NCBI GenBank assembly: GCA_937928335.1 | Contig: CALFWN010000244.1 | Coordinates: 1 to 6,101 of the forward strand | Direction of reading: 5' to 3' | Length of the DNA stretch: 6,101 nucleotides | DNA from: an uncultured Litoreibacter sp. | GTDB lineage: Bacteria > Pseudomonadota > Alphaproteobacteria > Rhodobacterales > Rhodobacteraceae | In this document: piece after piece, positions 1 to 6,101 of the stretch | Layout of the letters: each line of letters begins with the position of its first letter | Position numbering within the stretch: the stretch's first letter is position 1 | The notes under the pieces: model-generated | What the model saw: the letters and a program-made list of their open reading frames with translations, nothing else | Database searches by the model: none | Told to the model about the DNA's origin: nothing | Made by a program: the position numbers and the translations under genes

Positions 1-660
<660 letters not shown>

Positions 661-674
661 AAAGGAGCGCCATC

Positions 675-1067
675 ATGAACGAGCAAGACGAGACCTATTT
701 CGGAAATGAGAGCGCGACCTTTGGCGACCGGGTGACCGCGGCCCGCGAAGCCGCCGCCTTGAGCGACGCGAATTTCGCCCGCAAGCTGGGTGTGAAACTG
801 AAGACGGTGCAATCCTGGGAGCAGGATCTGGGCGAACCGCGCGCCAACAAGCTGCAGATGATGGCGGGCATGTTGAACGTGTCGATGCGCTGGCTTTTGA
901 CGGGCGAAGGCGACGGCCCGGTGGTCTTGAGCGACGCGGAGCCCATGCCGGGTGATCTGGCGGAGCTGTTGGCGGATCTGCGCCGCAGCCGGGCGGATAT
1001 GAAGAAGATGACGGATAATCTGGCGCGGATGGAAGCGCGGGTTCAGGCGATGGTGGCCAAAGCCTGA
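675..1067 (+). CDS. Small XRE-family HTH transcriptional regulator with C-terminal coiled coil
   Basis: This 130-residue protein is a predicted cytoplasmic DNA-binding regulator. Residues about 17-76 (FGDRVTAAREAAALSDANFA to MRWLLTGEGD) form a lambda-repressor-like HTH. The ARKLGVKLKTVQSWEQ stretch (35-50) is the turn and recognition helix, and MRWLLTGEG is a typical XRE domain end. Residues about 95-127 are a charged helix with Leu, Met and Val at 102, 109, 112, 116, 119, 123 and 126. That 3-4 spacing suggests a dimerising coiled coil. No ligand or protease domain is seen. The start is set by AAGGAG at 662-667, seven bases before the ATG. Its stop overlaps the sdhE start, so the two are co-transcribed. 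A weak TTGCAT-17-TAGGGA pair at 598-626 could be its promoter. The target genes are not known. Autoregulation and control of divergent aspC are inferences from the palindrome between the two genes. Confidence 0.85.
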   Translation: MNEQDETYFGNESATFGDRVTAAREAAALSDANFARKLGVKLKTVQSWEQDLGEPRANKLQMMAGMLNVSMRWLLTGEGDGPVVLSDAEPMPGDLAELLADLRRSRADMKKMTDNLARMEARVQAMVAKA

Positions 1068-1348
1068 TGCGCGAGGAGCCACGCCATGACGAGCCGCGCG
1101 AGACGCGTGTGCGCCGGCTGAAGCTGCGTTCCATGCGGCGCGGCATCAAGGAGATGGACCTGATCCTGGGCGGCTTTGCACAGGCCGGTCTGGACGGTTT
1201 GAGCGACGCCGACCTGGCGCTTTATGACGAGATGCTCAGCGAGAATGACCATGACATGTATGCCTGGGCCTCGGGGCAGATTGAGCCGCCCGAGCGTTTC
1301 GCCGCGCTGATGGCGCATGTGGTGGGGTCCGTGAAGCTCGACCGTTAA
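1067..1348 (+). CDS. sdhE: SdhE, FAD assembly factor of succinate dehydrogenase (Sdh5/DUF339 family)
   Basis: SdhE proteins bind the flavoprotein subunit SdhA and promote covalent attachment of FAD, so they are needed for an active complex II linking the TCA cycle to the respiratory chain. This 93-residue protein has the family signature RGIKEMDLILG at 25-35, including the invariant Arg25-Gly26 and Glu29 of the RGxxE motif. The ENDHDMYAW segment near 59-67 matches the later conserved acidic/Trp region. Length fits the bacterial family (about 80-100). The ATG shares its A with the preceding TGA (TGATG). No good ribosome site is visible, so translation probably depends on coupling to the HTH gene. 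The next in-frame ATG (codon 23) would start right at the signature motif and is unlikely; the ATG at 1086 is out of frame. The N-terminal 22 residues are rich in Arg and Glu. Confidence 0.92.
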   Translation: MREEPRHDEPRETRVRRLKLRSMRRGIKEMDLILGGFAQAGLDGLSDADLALYDEMLSENDHDMYAWASGQIEPPERFAALMAHVVGSVKLDR

Positions 1349-1404
1349 CCGCTTGTTGTCAAAGTTTTTTAAAATACCGCTCTTGGTTTAACCGATTGTT
1401 CAAG
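1345..1404 (+). repeat. Imperfect direct repeat in the leader of the MarR-family gene (candidate operator pair)
   Basis: Two similar blocks stand 43 bp apart, about four helical turns. The first (1345-1364) reads TTAACCGCTTGTTGTCAAAG; the second (1388-1404) reads TTAACCGATTGTTCAAG. Each contains a small dyad TTG-N(2-4)-CAA. The first overlaps the sdhE stop codon. An AT-rich tract TTTTTTAAAATA (1365-1376) lies between them. MarR proteins commonly bind dyads in their own promoter, so these are candidate autoregulatory sites. I found no well-spaced -35/-10 pair here, and no hairpin strong enough to act as an sdhE terminator. Confidence 0.35.
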
Positions 1405-1466
1405 GGTTCGCCCCTATCCCTGTCTCCAACGCGCAGAGATGCCGCAGATTGCCTACGGAGAGACAG

Positions 1467-1964
1467 ATGAGTATTCAGCAACGCTTCATGCAGACCGAGA
1501 CCCGCGATTTCATGACCGGGTATCTTGAAAGCCTCGGGCTTTTGGAGCGGCTGCACCGTCTGCTGCTGGATGTGATCAAGGACGAGTTCGAGCGGCTGGG
1601 CCTTCTGGATATCAACGCGGTGCAGGCGCTGCTGCTGTTCAACATCTCCGACAATGAGGTGACCGCAGGGGAGCTGAAATCGCGCGGCTATTACCAAGGT
1701 TCCAACGTGTCTTATAATCTCAAGAAGCTGGTCGAGATGGGCTATATGCACCACCAGCGCTGCGAGATTGACCGCCGGTCCGTGCGGGTCAAGCTGACGC
1801 CCAAGGGCCGCGAAGTGCGCGACAATGTGGCCGAGCTCTTTGCCCGCCATGCCGAAGGGATCGAGAGCAACGGATTGCTGGGCCGCGACGGGGTGGATGA
1901 CATCAACAGCTCCCTGCGCCGGATGGAGCGGTATTGGAGCGACCAGATCCGCTACATCTACTAA
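1467..1964 (+). CDS. ldtR: MarR-family winged-helix regulator, LdtR-like
   Basis: This 165-residue protein has the MarR layout: N-terminal dimerisation helices (about 10-45), a winged HTH (about 48-112) and a C-terminal dimerisation helix. The recognition helix lies in GYYQGSNVSYNLKKLVEMGY (74-93). The wing is HHQRCEIDRRSVRVKLTPKG (95-114), with the DRR motif common in MarR wings. The GYYQGSNVSYNLKKL block resembles LdtR, studied in Liberibacter as a regulator of an L,D-transpeptidase and stress genes. The name rests on recognised similarity, not alignment. The start at 1467 is chosen because ACGGAG (1455-1460) lies six bases upstream; a TTG at 1449 in the same frame would put that site inside the gene. 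It has one cysteine (Cys99, in the wing), so a redox role is possible but unsupported. The gene is monocistronic and convergent with ccmD; no L,D-transpeptidase gene is in the window. Confidence 0.8.
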   Translation: MSIQQRFMQTETRDFMTGYLESLGLLERLHRLLLDVIKDEFERLGLLDINAVQALLLFNISDNEVTAGELKSRGYYQGSNVSYNLKKLVEMGYMHHQRCEIDRRSVRVKLTPKGREVRDNVAELFARHAEGIESNGLLGRDGVDDINSSLRRMERYWSDQIRYIY

Positions 1965-1996
1965 AGGTCGCGGCGTTTAGAGGTTGCGCGTTCAAG

Positions 1997-2039
1997 CCTG
2001 CACAACGGCGTGCGGGGGTGGCGTTTCACCACAGGTTTT
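1997..2039 (+). terminator. Possible terminator between convergent ldtR and ccmD
   Basis: A seven-pair stem CCTGCAC/GTGCGGG (1997-2003 with 2010-2016, one G-T pair, loop AACGGC) is followed by a smaller stem GTGG/CCAC (2018-2021 with 2029-2032). A short T-tract follows (TTTT, 2036-2039). The position 33 bp after the ldtR stop suits an end signal, but the T-tract is short and only the weaker stem is near it. The 85 bp between the two stops holds no gene. Confidence 0.35.
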
Positions 2040-2049
2040 ACAGAAGTAT

Positions 2050-2217
2050 TTAATGAGTATCTGGGGCCTGCTTCGCGCGGGCCTCAGCGTCGTTCAGCTG
2101 TTGTTTGACCACGCGGGCGCGCCAGAGCGACAGCGCCACGGTCACGGTGATCAGCAGCAATGAGATGGCATAGGCCGACAGAACCGCGCCCTGGTATTTT
2201 CCGAGATCTGGGATCAT
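2050..2217 (-). CDS. ccmD: CcmD, small membrane heme exporter subunit
   Basis: CcmD is a single-span inner-membrane protein. It stabilises the CcmABC complex and helps release holo-CcmE (heme attached) from CcmC for c-type cytochrome maturation. This 55-residue ORF starts MIPDLGKYQG. It has one hydrophobic span at about 12-32 (VLSAYAISLLLITVTVALSL), then the charged WRARVVKQQL segment, an Arg/Lys-rich tail typical of CcmD, and ends in APDTH. Length and layout fit the family (about 40-70). The start ATG overlaps the ccmC stop in an ATGA junction, the usual sign of translational coupling. It is the last gene of the operon here: no ccmG thioredoxin gene follows, as the next gene downstream is the convergent ldtR. 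Confidence 0.88.
   Translation of the reverse strand: MIPDLGKYQGAVLSAYAISLLLITVTVALSLWRARVVKQQLNDAEARAKQAPDTH
2061..2087 (+). other. Hairpin-forming sequence inside the 3' end of ccmD
   Basis: On the plus strand CTGGGGCCTGC (2061-2071) pairs with GCGGGCCTCAG (2077-2087) over 11 positions with two G-U pairs and a TTCGC loop. On the minus strand the two G-U pairs become A-C mismatches, so the structure is stronger in RNA reading through from ldtR than in ccm mRNA. Neither strand has a T-tract right after it. It could halt read-through from ldtR, or be a by-product of GC-rich coding sequence. Confidence 0.25.
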
Positions 2218-2948
2218 GAGGCGGCTCTTTCACGGGCCAGCAAGGCTTGCAGGCGACGGGCGCGGATTTCGGTGCGGGTGCGCAACAACACCAGCACCAC
2301 GAACATCAGCCCGAACCCGGCCATCGAGATCAAAAGCGGGACAAAGAACACATCCGAGACAGTGCGCCCGCCGGTGGCAACGGGTACAGAAGTGCCCTGA
2401 TGCAGGCCCTGGTTCCAGAAATTGACCGCGTAGCGGCTGAGCAGCGCGAAGACCGACCCCACAAGGCACAGCACGGAGGTCAGGTCGGCGGCGGTGTCCT
2501 GCGTCTCCACCGCCTGCCAGAGCGCGATATAGCCGAGATAGAACAGAAACAGGATCAGAAACGAGGTCAGGCGCGGGTCCCAGGCCCAGTAGGTGCCCCA
2601 CATGGGCTGGCCCCAGATGCCTCCGGTGATCAACGCGATGAGCGTCATCACCAGCCCCACAGGGGCGGCGGCGCGCGCCAGGAGGGCCGAGACATGGTGC
2701 CGCCGGATGAGCCAGATGAGCGAGGTGACCAGCATCATCAGCCACGCATTGATGGCCATCAGCGCAGAGGGCACATGCAGATAGATGATCTTGACGGTAG
2801 AGCCCTGACGGAAATCATCAGGGGTGAAGAAGAAGCCCCAGATCAGCCCGGTCCCGACGGAGAGAATGGCCAGCGCGCTGAGCCACGGCAAGAGCCAGCG
2901 CGTGGTGCGCATGAATTGCGTGGGGTTGGCATATTTCCAGATCGACAT
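2214..2948 (-). CDS. ccmC: CcmC, heme-handling membrane protein of cytochrome c maturation
   Basis: CcmC is an inner-membrane protein that presents heme to the chaperone CcmE at the periplasmic face, during System I cytochrome c maturation. The 244-residue product has six hydrophobic spans. Between the third and fourth lies the tryptophan-rich WWD heme motif WGTYWAWDPRLT (117-128). His58 (in YLHVPSA) and His183 (in GLHQG) match the two axial heme histidines known in Escherichia coli CcmC (His60 and His184). Full length is normal. The ATG at 2948 has AGGA at 2957-2960 (minus strand), about eight bases upstream. Its stop overlaps the ccmD start by four bases. Unlike the other junctions, it is separated from ccmB by 128 bp, which contain a coupled 39-codon ORF. 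Confidence 0.97.
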   Translation of the reverse strand: MSIWKYANPTQFMRTTRWLLPWLSALAILSVGTGLIWGFFFTPDDFRQGSTVKIIYLHVPSALMAINAWLMMLVTSLIWLIRRHHVSALLARAAAPVGLVMTLIALITGGIWGQPMWGTYWAWDPRLTSFLILFLFYLGYIALWQAVETQDTAADLTSVLCLVGSVFALLSRYAVNFWNQGLHQGTSVPVATGGRTVSDVFFVPLLISMAGFGLMFVVLVLLRTRTEIRARRLQALLARERAAS

Positions 2949-2957
2949 ATGCGTGTC

Positions 2958-3077
2958 CTATGTGAGCGGGGCAGGTGCTGCAATAGAGCGCACGGAAATG
3001 TCAGATGGGGCCGCGATCCGGCCGCTGCTGCGTCTGGATATTTTTAAACATGGAAAGATCAGGCGAAAGCGCGACAT
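2958..3077 (-). CDS. Candidate 39-residue ORF filling the ccmB-ccmC gap
   Basis: I do not recognise this peptide. Its ATG overlaps the ccmB stop as TGATG (3075-3079). Its TAG stop (2958-2960) overlaps the AGGA ribosome site of ccmC and ends 9 bp before the ccmC ATG. It begins [20 protein letters not shown] and continues Ala/Pro/Ser-rich to PAPLT. It is basic, has one cysteine (Cys10) and no clear membrane span. It has no ribosome site of its own beyond coupling to ccmB. The alternative is an untranslated spacer that happens to be open: 39 codons without a stop is common in GC-rich DNA. The exact fit at both ends is why I list it; its possible role would be to carry ribosomes from ccmB to ccmC. 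Confidence 0.25.
   Translation of the reverse strand: MSRFRLIFPCLKISRRSSGRIAAPSDISVRSIAAPAPLT
3009..3023. repeat. Short inverted repeat in the ccmB-ccmC gap
   Basis: GGCCG (3009-3013) and CGGCC (3019-3023) are perfect complements around CGATC. The stem is only five pairs and no T-tract follows, so it is not a convincing terminator. It might mark an mRNA processing or pausing site between ccmB and ccmC, or be chance. Confidence 0.25.
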
Positions 3078-3733
3078 CAGCGCAGGTTCATTCTGAGAGC
3101 AGCGGCGGAGGCAAAGGGCATCAGCGCGATTGTCCCCGCGGTGATGCCTGCCATTAAAAACAGCGGCGTGGTGGCGTCAAGCCCTTCCGCGCCGCGCCGG
3201 GCAGCCTCGGCCCCGAACAGAAGTGTCGGCATATAAAGCGGCAGAACGAGAAGGGAGATCAGCAGACCTCCGCGTTTCAGTCCCACGGTGAGGGCCGCGC
3301 CGAATGTGCCGATCACCGAGAGGGCGGGCGTGCCAAGCGCGAGCCCTGCGACCAGCCAGGGGGTGGCCTGGGCAGGCAGGTTCAGCAAAAGCCCCAGGGG
3401 CGCGGCAGCCAGTGTCAGTGGCAGGCCCGTCGTCAGCCAATGGGCCAGCGCCTTGACGCTTGCACTGCCTTCCAACGGCAGGGGGGAGGTGGCCAGAAGA
3501 TCAAGCGTGCCGTCCTCTGCGTCCAGTTGAAAGATGCGGTCGAGCGAGAGCAGGCAAGCCAGAAGCGCGCCCACCCATAGGATGCCGGGGGCGATCTTGG
3601 CCAATGTCGCGGGCGCGGGGCCTACGCCAAAGGGCACCAGCACGCAGAGGATCAGGAAAAATGCGAGGCCAAGGCCGAAGCCACCGCCTGCACGGACGGC
3701 CAGGAGCAGGTCGCGGCGCAAAAGCGCGATCAC
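3077..3733 (-). CDS. ccmB: CcmB, membrane subunit of the CcmAB heme-release ABC transporter
   Basis: CcmB is the integral membrane partner of the ATPase CcmA. With CcmC and CcmD it forms the complex whose ATP hydrolysis releases heme-loaded CcmE. The 218-residue product has about six hydrophobic spans (roughly 17-37, 48-65, 98-119, 125-150, 155-176, 189-212). It carries the CcmB cytoplasmic segment [20 protein letters not shown] (68-87) and a proline-bearing [14 protein letters not shown] motif (164-177). Length matches the family (about 220). The start codon is GTG, not ATG: it overlaps the ccmA TGA as GTGA, so translation is coupled. The C-terminus ends RMNLR, with the stop shared in a TGATG junction with the small downstream ORF. 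Confidence 0.95.
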   Translation of the reverse strand: MIALLRRDLLLAVRAGGGFGLGLAFFLILCVLVPFGVGPAPATLAKIAPGILWVGALLACLLSLDRIFQLDAEDGTLDLLATSPLPLEGSASVKALAHWLTTGLPLTLAAAPLGLLLNLPAQATPWLVAGLALGTPALSVIGTFGAALTVGLKRGGLLISLLVLPLYMPTLLFGAEAARRGAEGLDATTPLFLMAGITAGTIALMPFASAAALRMNLR

Positions 3734-4353
3734 AGCAGGGCCTCGTCGAGAAACGGATCGGTATCGGTTTGCGCTGTGGCGCGAAACGGCGTGATGTCAA
3801 GCTGCTCTGCCTCGGGCAGGCCCAGATCAATATGGGTGGCGATGATTGCGGCACCGCCTTGTGTCAGATGCGTGGTGACGGCCCCGGCAAATTGCGCCAC
3901 GGCCTGCATGTCAAGCGAGACGGTCGGCTCGTCCAGCGCCCAGAGTTTGCGGCCCGTGAGGACGAGGCGCGAGAGCGACAATCTGCGTTTTTGACCCGCA
4001 GAGAGCGTGTGGACCCGGCGGTTGAGCAGGGGTTCCAAGGCGAAGCCTTCGATAGCGGGGGTCACGTCGCGCGCGCCAAAGACCTTTGCCCAGAATTGCA
4101 GCGTCTCGGCCACACTCATCTGCGCCTTCAGCCCATCGGCATGGGCGGCATAGGCGACCTCATCGGGTGAAAAGCTGATGCTGCCTGCCACGGCGGGTGT
4201 CAGCCCCGCGAGGCAGCGCAGGAGCGTGGTCTTGCCCGACCCGTTGGGGCCACGCAGGATCAGCGCCTGACCGGAGCGCAGCTGAAAGCCTACCCCCGAG
4301 ATCACCGTCCGGTCGCCGCGCGCGCAGGCGAGATGTTGTGCCGTATAATACAT
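3730..4353 (-). CDS. ccmA: CcmA, ATP-binding subunit of the CcmAB heme-release ABC transporter
   Basis: This is the cytoplasmic ATPase of the CcmABCD complex. The 207-residue product has all ABC motifs: Walker [10 protein letters not shown] (35-43), signature LSAGQKRR (117-124), Walker B KLWALDEP (136-143) with catalytic Glu142, D-loop SLD (146-148) and H-loop His174. LSAGQ instead of LSGGQ is usual in CcmA, as is the AAHADGLK stretch (69-76) in the Q-loop region. It is the first gene of the ccm operon and is divergent from acnA. The ATG at 4353 lacks a strong ribosome site (GCTGGC just upstream), and a short inverted repeat CCGCTTAGCGG (4360-4370) sits 7-17 bases before it, so initiation may be weak or structured. 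The last residues overlap ccmB by four bases. Confidence 0.97.
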   Translation of the reverse strand: MYYTAQHLACARGDRTVISGVGFQLRSGQALILRGPNGSGKTTLLRCLAGLTPAVAGSISFSPDEVAYAAHADGLKAQMSVAETLQFWAKVFGARDVTPAIEGFALEPLLNRRVHTLSAGQKRRLSLSRLVLTGRKLWALDEPTVSLDMQAVAQFAGAVTTHLTQGGAAIIATHIDLGLPEAEQLDITPFRATAQTDTDPFLDEALL

Positions 4354-4359
4354 GCCAGC

Positions 4360-4431
4360 CCGCTTAGCGGATTGAGGCAGCGCTGGGAAGGGCGGCGGGA
4401 TTCGGGGCTGCCCAAAAGCGAGCGGGGCAGC
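4360..4431 (-). promoter_or_regulatory. Structured leader upstream of ccmA
   Basis: In the ccmA leader, read on the minus strand, three related elements follow each other: GCTGCCC (4425-4431), GGGCAGC (4407-4413) and GCTGCC (4376-4381). The middle element can pair fully with the first (seven pairs, 11-base loop) or over six pairs with the last, but not both. Nearer the gene lies the small inverted repeat CCGCTAAGCGG (4360-4370). If transcription starts in the AT-rich core at 4440-4495, all of this is in the mRNA. Such mutually exclusive stems are compatible with leader control of ccm expression, but may be chance in GC-rich DNA. Confidence 0.3.
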
Positions 4432-4440
4432 GTGGCAGTA

Positions 4441-4500
4441 AAATGTATGCGATTGTATACTGTTTTTACTTGAACTTTTTCCCTGCTAGCATGTAGAGCG
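4441..4500. promoter_or_regulatory. Divergent promoter core for ccmA and acnA
   Basis: This is the clearest AT-rich stretch in the window, lying between two divergent starts. For acnA (plus) two candidate promoters are visible: TTTACT (4465-4470) with TAGCAT (4487-4492), 16 bp spacer; and TTGAAC (4470-4475) with TAGAGC (4494-4499), 18 bp spacer. For ccmA (minus) there are -10-like sequences TATACA and TACATT near 4443-4460, but I find no well-spaced -35. TGTAT occurs twice (4444-4448, 4454-4458), exactly one helical turn apart, as a possible protein site. I do not see a recognisable iron-responsive box such as TTCTAGAA-type ICE motifs. Confidence 0.45.
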
Positions 4501-4545
4501 AGTGCGAATCCAGCCACCGTCCTTTCCCCAATAGGAGACCAGCCA

Positions 4546-6101
4546 ATGACAGTTACCGTCGGACACGATTCCTCCAACACCCGCAAAACGCTGAAAGTAG
4601 GGGCTAAATCCTACGCGTTCTACTCCATCAAAGCGGCGGAGGCGGCGGGGCTCGGCGATTTCTCGAAGCTGCCTGCCGCGCTGAAAGTGGTGCTGGAGAA
4701 TATGCTGCGTTTCGAGGATGGCAAGACGGTGCATGTCGACGACATCAAGGCATTCTCGGATTGGGGCAAGTCCGGCGGCAAGAACCCCAAGGAAATCGCC
4801 TACCGCCCGGCGCGTGTTTTGATGCAGGATTTCACCGGGGTTCCGGCGGTGGTCGACCTGGCGGCGATGCGTGACGGGCTGGTGGCTTTGGGCGGCGACG
4901 CCGAAAAGATCAACCCGCTGAACCCGGTTGATCTGGTGATTGACCACTCCGTCATGATCGACGAGTTCGGCAACCCGCGCGCCTTCCAGATGAATGTGGA
5001 CCGCGAATATGAGCGCAACATGGAGCGCTACACCTTCCTGAAATGGGGCCAGTCGGCGTTTAACAATTTCCGCGTGGTGCCGCCCGGCACCGGCATCTGC
5101 CATCAGGTGAACCTGGAATATCTGGCCAAAACGGTCTGGTCGGATGAAGACCAGAATGGCGAGATGGTGGCCTATCCCGACACGCTGGTCGGCACGGACA
5201 GCCATACCACGATGGTCAATGGCGCGGCCGTTCTGGGCTGGGGCGTGGGCGGCATTGAGGCGGAGGCCGCCATGCTGGGCCAGCCGATTTCGATGCTGAT
5301 CCCCGAAGTGGTCGGCTTTGAGCTGACCGGCGCGCTGGTGGAAGGCACCACCGGCACCGATCTGGTGCTGAAAGTCGTGGAGATGCTGCGCGAGAAAGGC
5401 GTGGTTGGCAAATTCGTGGAATTCTATGGCGCGGGTCTGGACAGGCTGCCGCTGGCCGACCGCGCGACCATTGCCAATATGGCACCTGAATATGGCGCGA
5501 CCTGTGGCTTCTTCCCGATTGACAATGAGACGCTGCGCTACCTCACCAATACCGGCCGCGACGAGGACACGATCGCGCTGGTCGAGGCCTATGCCAAGGA
5601 GAACGGCTTCTGGCGGGATGCCGATTACAGCCCCGTCTATACCGACACGCTGAGCCTTGATATGGGAACGATTGTGCCTGCGATTTCCGGCCCGAAACGC
5701 CCGCAGGACTATGTGGCCCTGACCGAGGGCGGCACCGCCTTCCGCCGCGAAATGGAAGAGACCTTCAAACGCCCGATGGGCAAGGAGGTCGCGGTCGCAG
5801 GCGAAGACTACACAATGGAAAGCGGCAAGGTTGTGATCGCCTCGATCACCTCTTGCACCAACACCTCGAACCCTTACGTGATGATCGGGGCAGGGCTGGT
5901 GGCCCGCAAGGCGCGTGCGCTGGGGCTGAACCGCAAGCCCTGGGTGAAGACCTCGCTGGCACCCGGATCACAGGTGGTATCGGCCTATCTTGAGGCGGCC
6001 GAGCTGCAGGATGATCTGGATGCGATTGGCTTCAACCTTGTGGGCTATGGCTGCACCACCTGTATCGGCAATTCCGGCCCCATCCAGAAAGAGCTGTCGG
6101 A
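4546..6101 (+). CDS. acnA: Aconitate hydratase AcnA (N-terminal 518 residues, runs off the window)
   Basis: AcnA is the [4Fe-4S] enzyme that isomerises citrate to isocitrate through cis-aconitate in the TCA cycle. The window holds 518 of about 900 residues. These include all three cluster ligands: Cys437 in SCTNTSNP, and Cys503 and Cys506 in [11 protein letters not shown], matching Cys435/501/504 of Escherichia coli AcnA. Also present are [20 protein letters not shown] (87-106), VIDHSV (131-136) and the active-site [11 protein letters not shown] (216-226). The C-terminal swivel domain lies beyond the right edge. These features point to the AcnA/IRP1-type enzyme rather than AcnB. The start ATG has AGGAG at 4533-4537, eight bases upstream. 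Transcription runs from the shared 4441-4500 region, divergent from ccmA. No frameshift or stop interrupts the visible part. Confidence 0.97.
   Translation, partial: MTVTVGHDSSNTRKTLKVGAKSYAFYSIKAAEAAGLGDFSKLPAALKVVLENMLRFEDGKTVHVDDIKAFSDWGKSGGKNPKEIAYRPARVLMQDFTGVPAVVDLAAMRDGLVALGGDAEKINPLNPVDLVIDHSVMIDEFGNPRAFQMNVDREYERNMERYTFLKWGQSAFNNFRVVPPGTGICHQVNLEYLAKTVWSDEDQNGEMVAYPDTLVGTDSHTTMVNGAAVLGWGVGGIEAEAAMLGQPISMLIPEVVGFELTGALVEGTTGTDLVLKVVEMLREKGVVGKFVEFYGAGLDRLPLADRATIANMAPEYGATCGFFPIDNETLRYLTNTGRDEDTIALVEAYAKENGFWRDADYSPVYTDTLSLDMGTIVPAISGPKRPQDYVALTEGGTAFRREMEETFKRPMGKEVAVAGEDYTMESGKVVIASITSCTNTSNPYVMIGAGLVARKARALGLNRKPWVKTSLAPGSQVVSAYLEAAELQDDLDAIGFNLVGYGCTTCIGNSGPIQKELS

Noticed and set aside
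1449..1466. Upstream TTG start for the MarR-family gene
   Set aside because: It would place the ACGGAG ribosome site inside the gene; the ATG at 1467 has ideal spacing.
2247..3047. 266-codon plus-strand frame opposite ccmC
   Set aside because: It is antisense to a full-length CcmC with all heme residues; composition (Arg, Gln, His, Gly) is that of a GC-rich shadow frame.
3460..4170. 236-codon plus-strand frame opposite ccmB/ccmA
   Set aside because: It spans the reverse of two real genes and their junction, has no recognisable motif, and is explained by high GC content.
4486..5205. 239-codon minus-strand frame opposite acnA
   Set aside because: It is antisense to the well-conserved aconitase N-terminus and covers its promoter; no domain is visible.

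Overview
The window is GC-rich with compact operons and looks chromosomal. It probably comes from an alphaproteobacterium of the Rhodobacteraceae (Roseobacter group). I judge this from gene content and protein style: a ccmABCD set divergent from acnA, an SdhE-type factor behind a small HTH gene, and a MarR-family protein resembling LdtR of alphaproteobacteria. No mobile element, CRISPR array, tRNA or rRNA is visible. The only truncations are at the two window edges.

Layout. (1) Positions 1-578, minus strand: N-terminal part of a class I PLP aminotransferase (aspartate aminotransferase type). (2) Positions 579-674: short divergent control region. It holds a well-spaced aspC promoter on the minus strand, whose -35 box sits in the loop of a strong inverted repeat (628-660). 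That repeat abuts the ribosome binding site of the next gene. (3) Positions 675-1348, plus strand: two-gene unit of an XRE-type HTH regulator and sdhE, joined by a TGATG stop/start overlap. (4) Positions 1349-1466: leader with an imperfect direct repeat. (5) Positions 1467-1964, plus strand: LdtR-like MarR regulator. (6) Positions 1965-2049: convergent intergenic stretch with hairpins. (7) Positions 2050-4353, minus strand: cytochrome c maturation operon ccmA-ccmB-(39-codon ORF)-ccmC-ccmD, with stop/start overlaps at most junctions. (8) Positions 4354-4545: divergent promoter region with an AT-rich core. (9) Position 4546 to the end, plus strand: first 518 residues of aconitase AcnA.

Most of the genes serve central respiration. 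AcnA and SdhE (flavinylation of succinate dehydrogenase) belong to the TCA cycle. The aminotransferase links oxaloacetate and 2-oxoglutarate to amino acids. CcmABCD handles heme for c-type cytochromes. Two small transcription factors sit among them. CcmG, the thioredoxin-like partner that follows ccmD in the related Rhodobacter helABCDX order, is not next to ccmD here.

The region is mostly ordinary. The points worth a second look are small: the palindrome around the aspC -35 box, the 39-codon ORF that exactly fills the ccmB-ccmC gap, the repeat in front of the MarR gene, and possible alternative hairpins in the ccmA leader.
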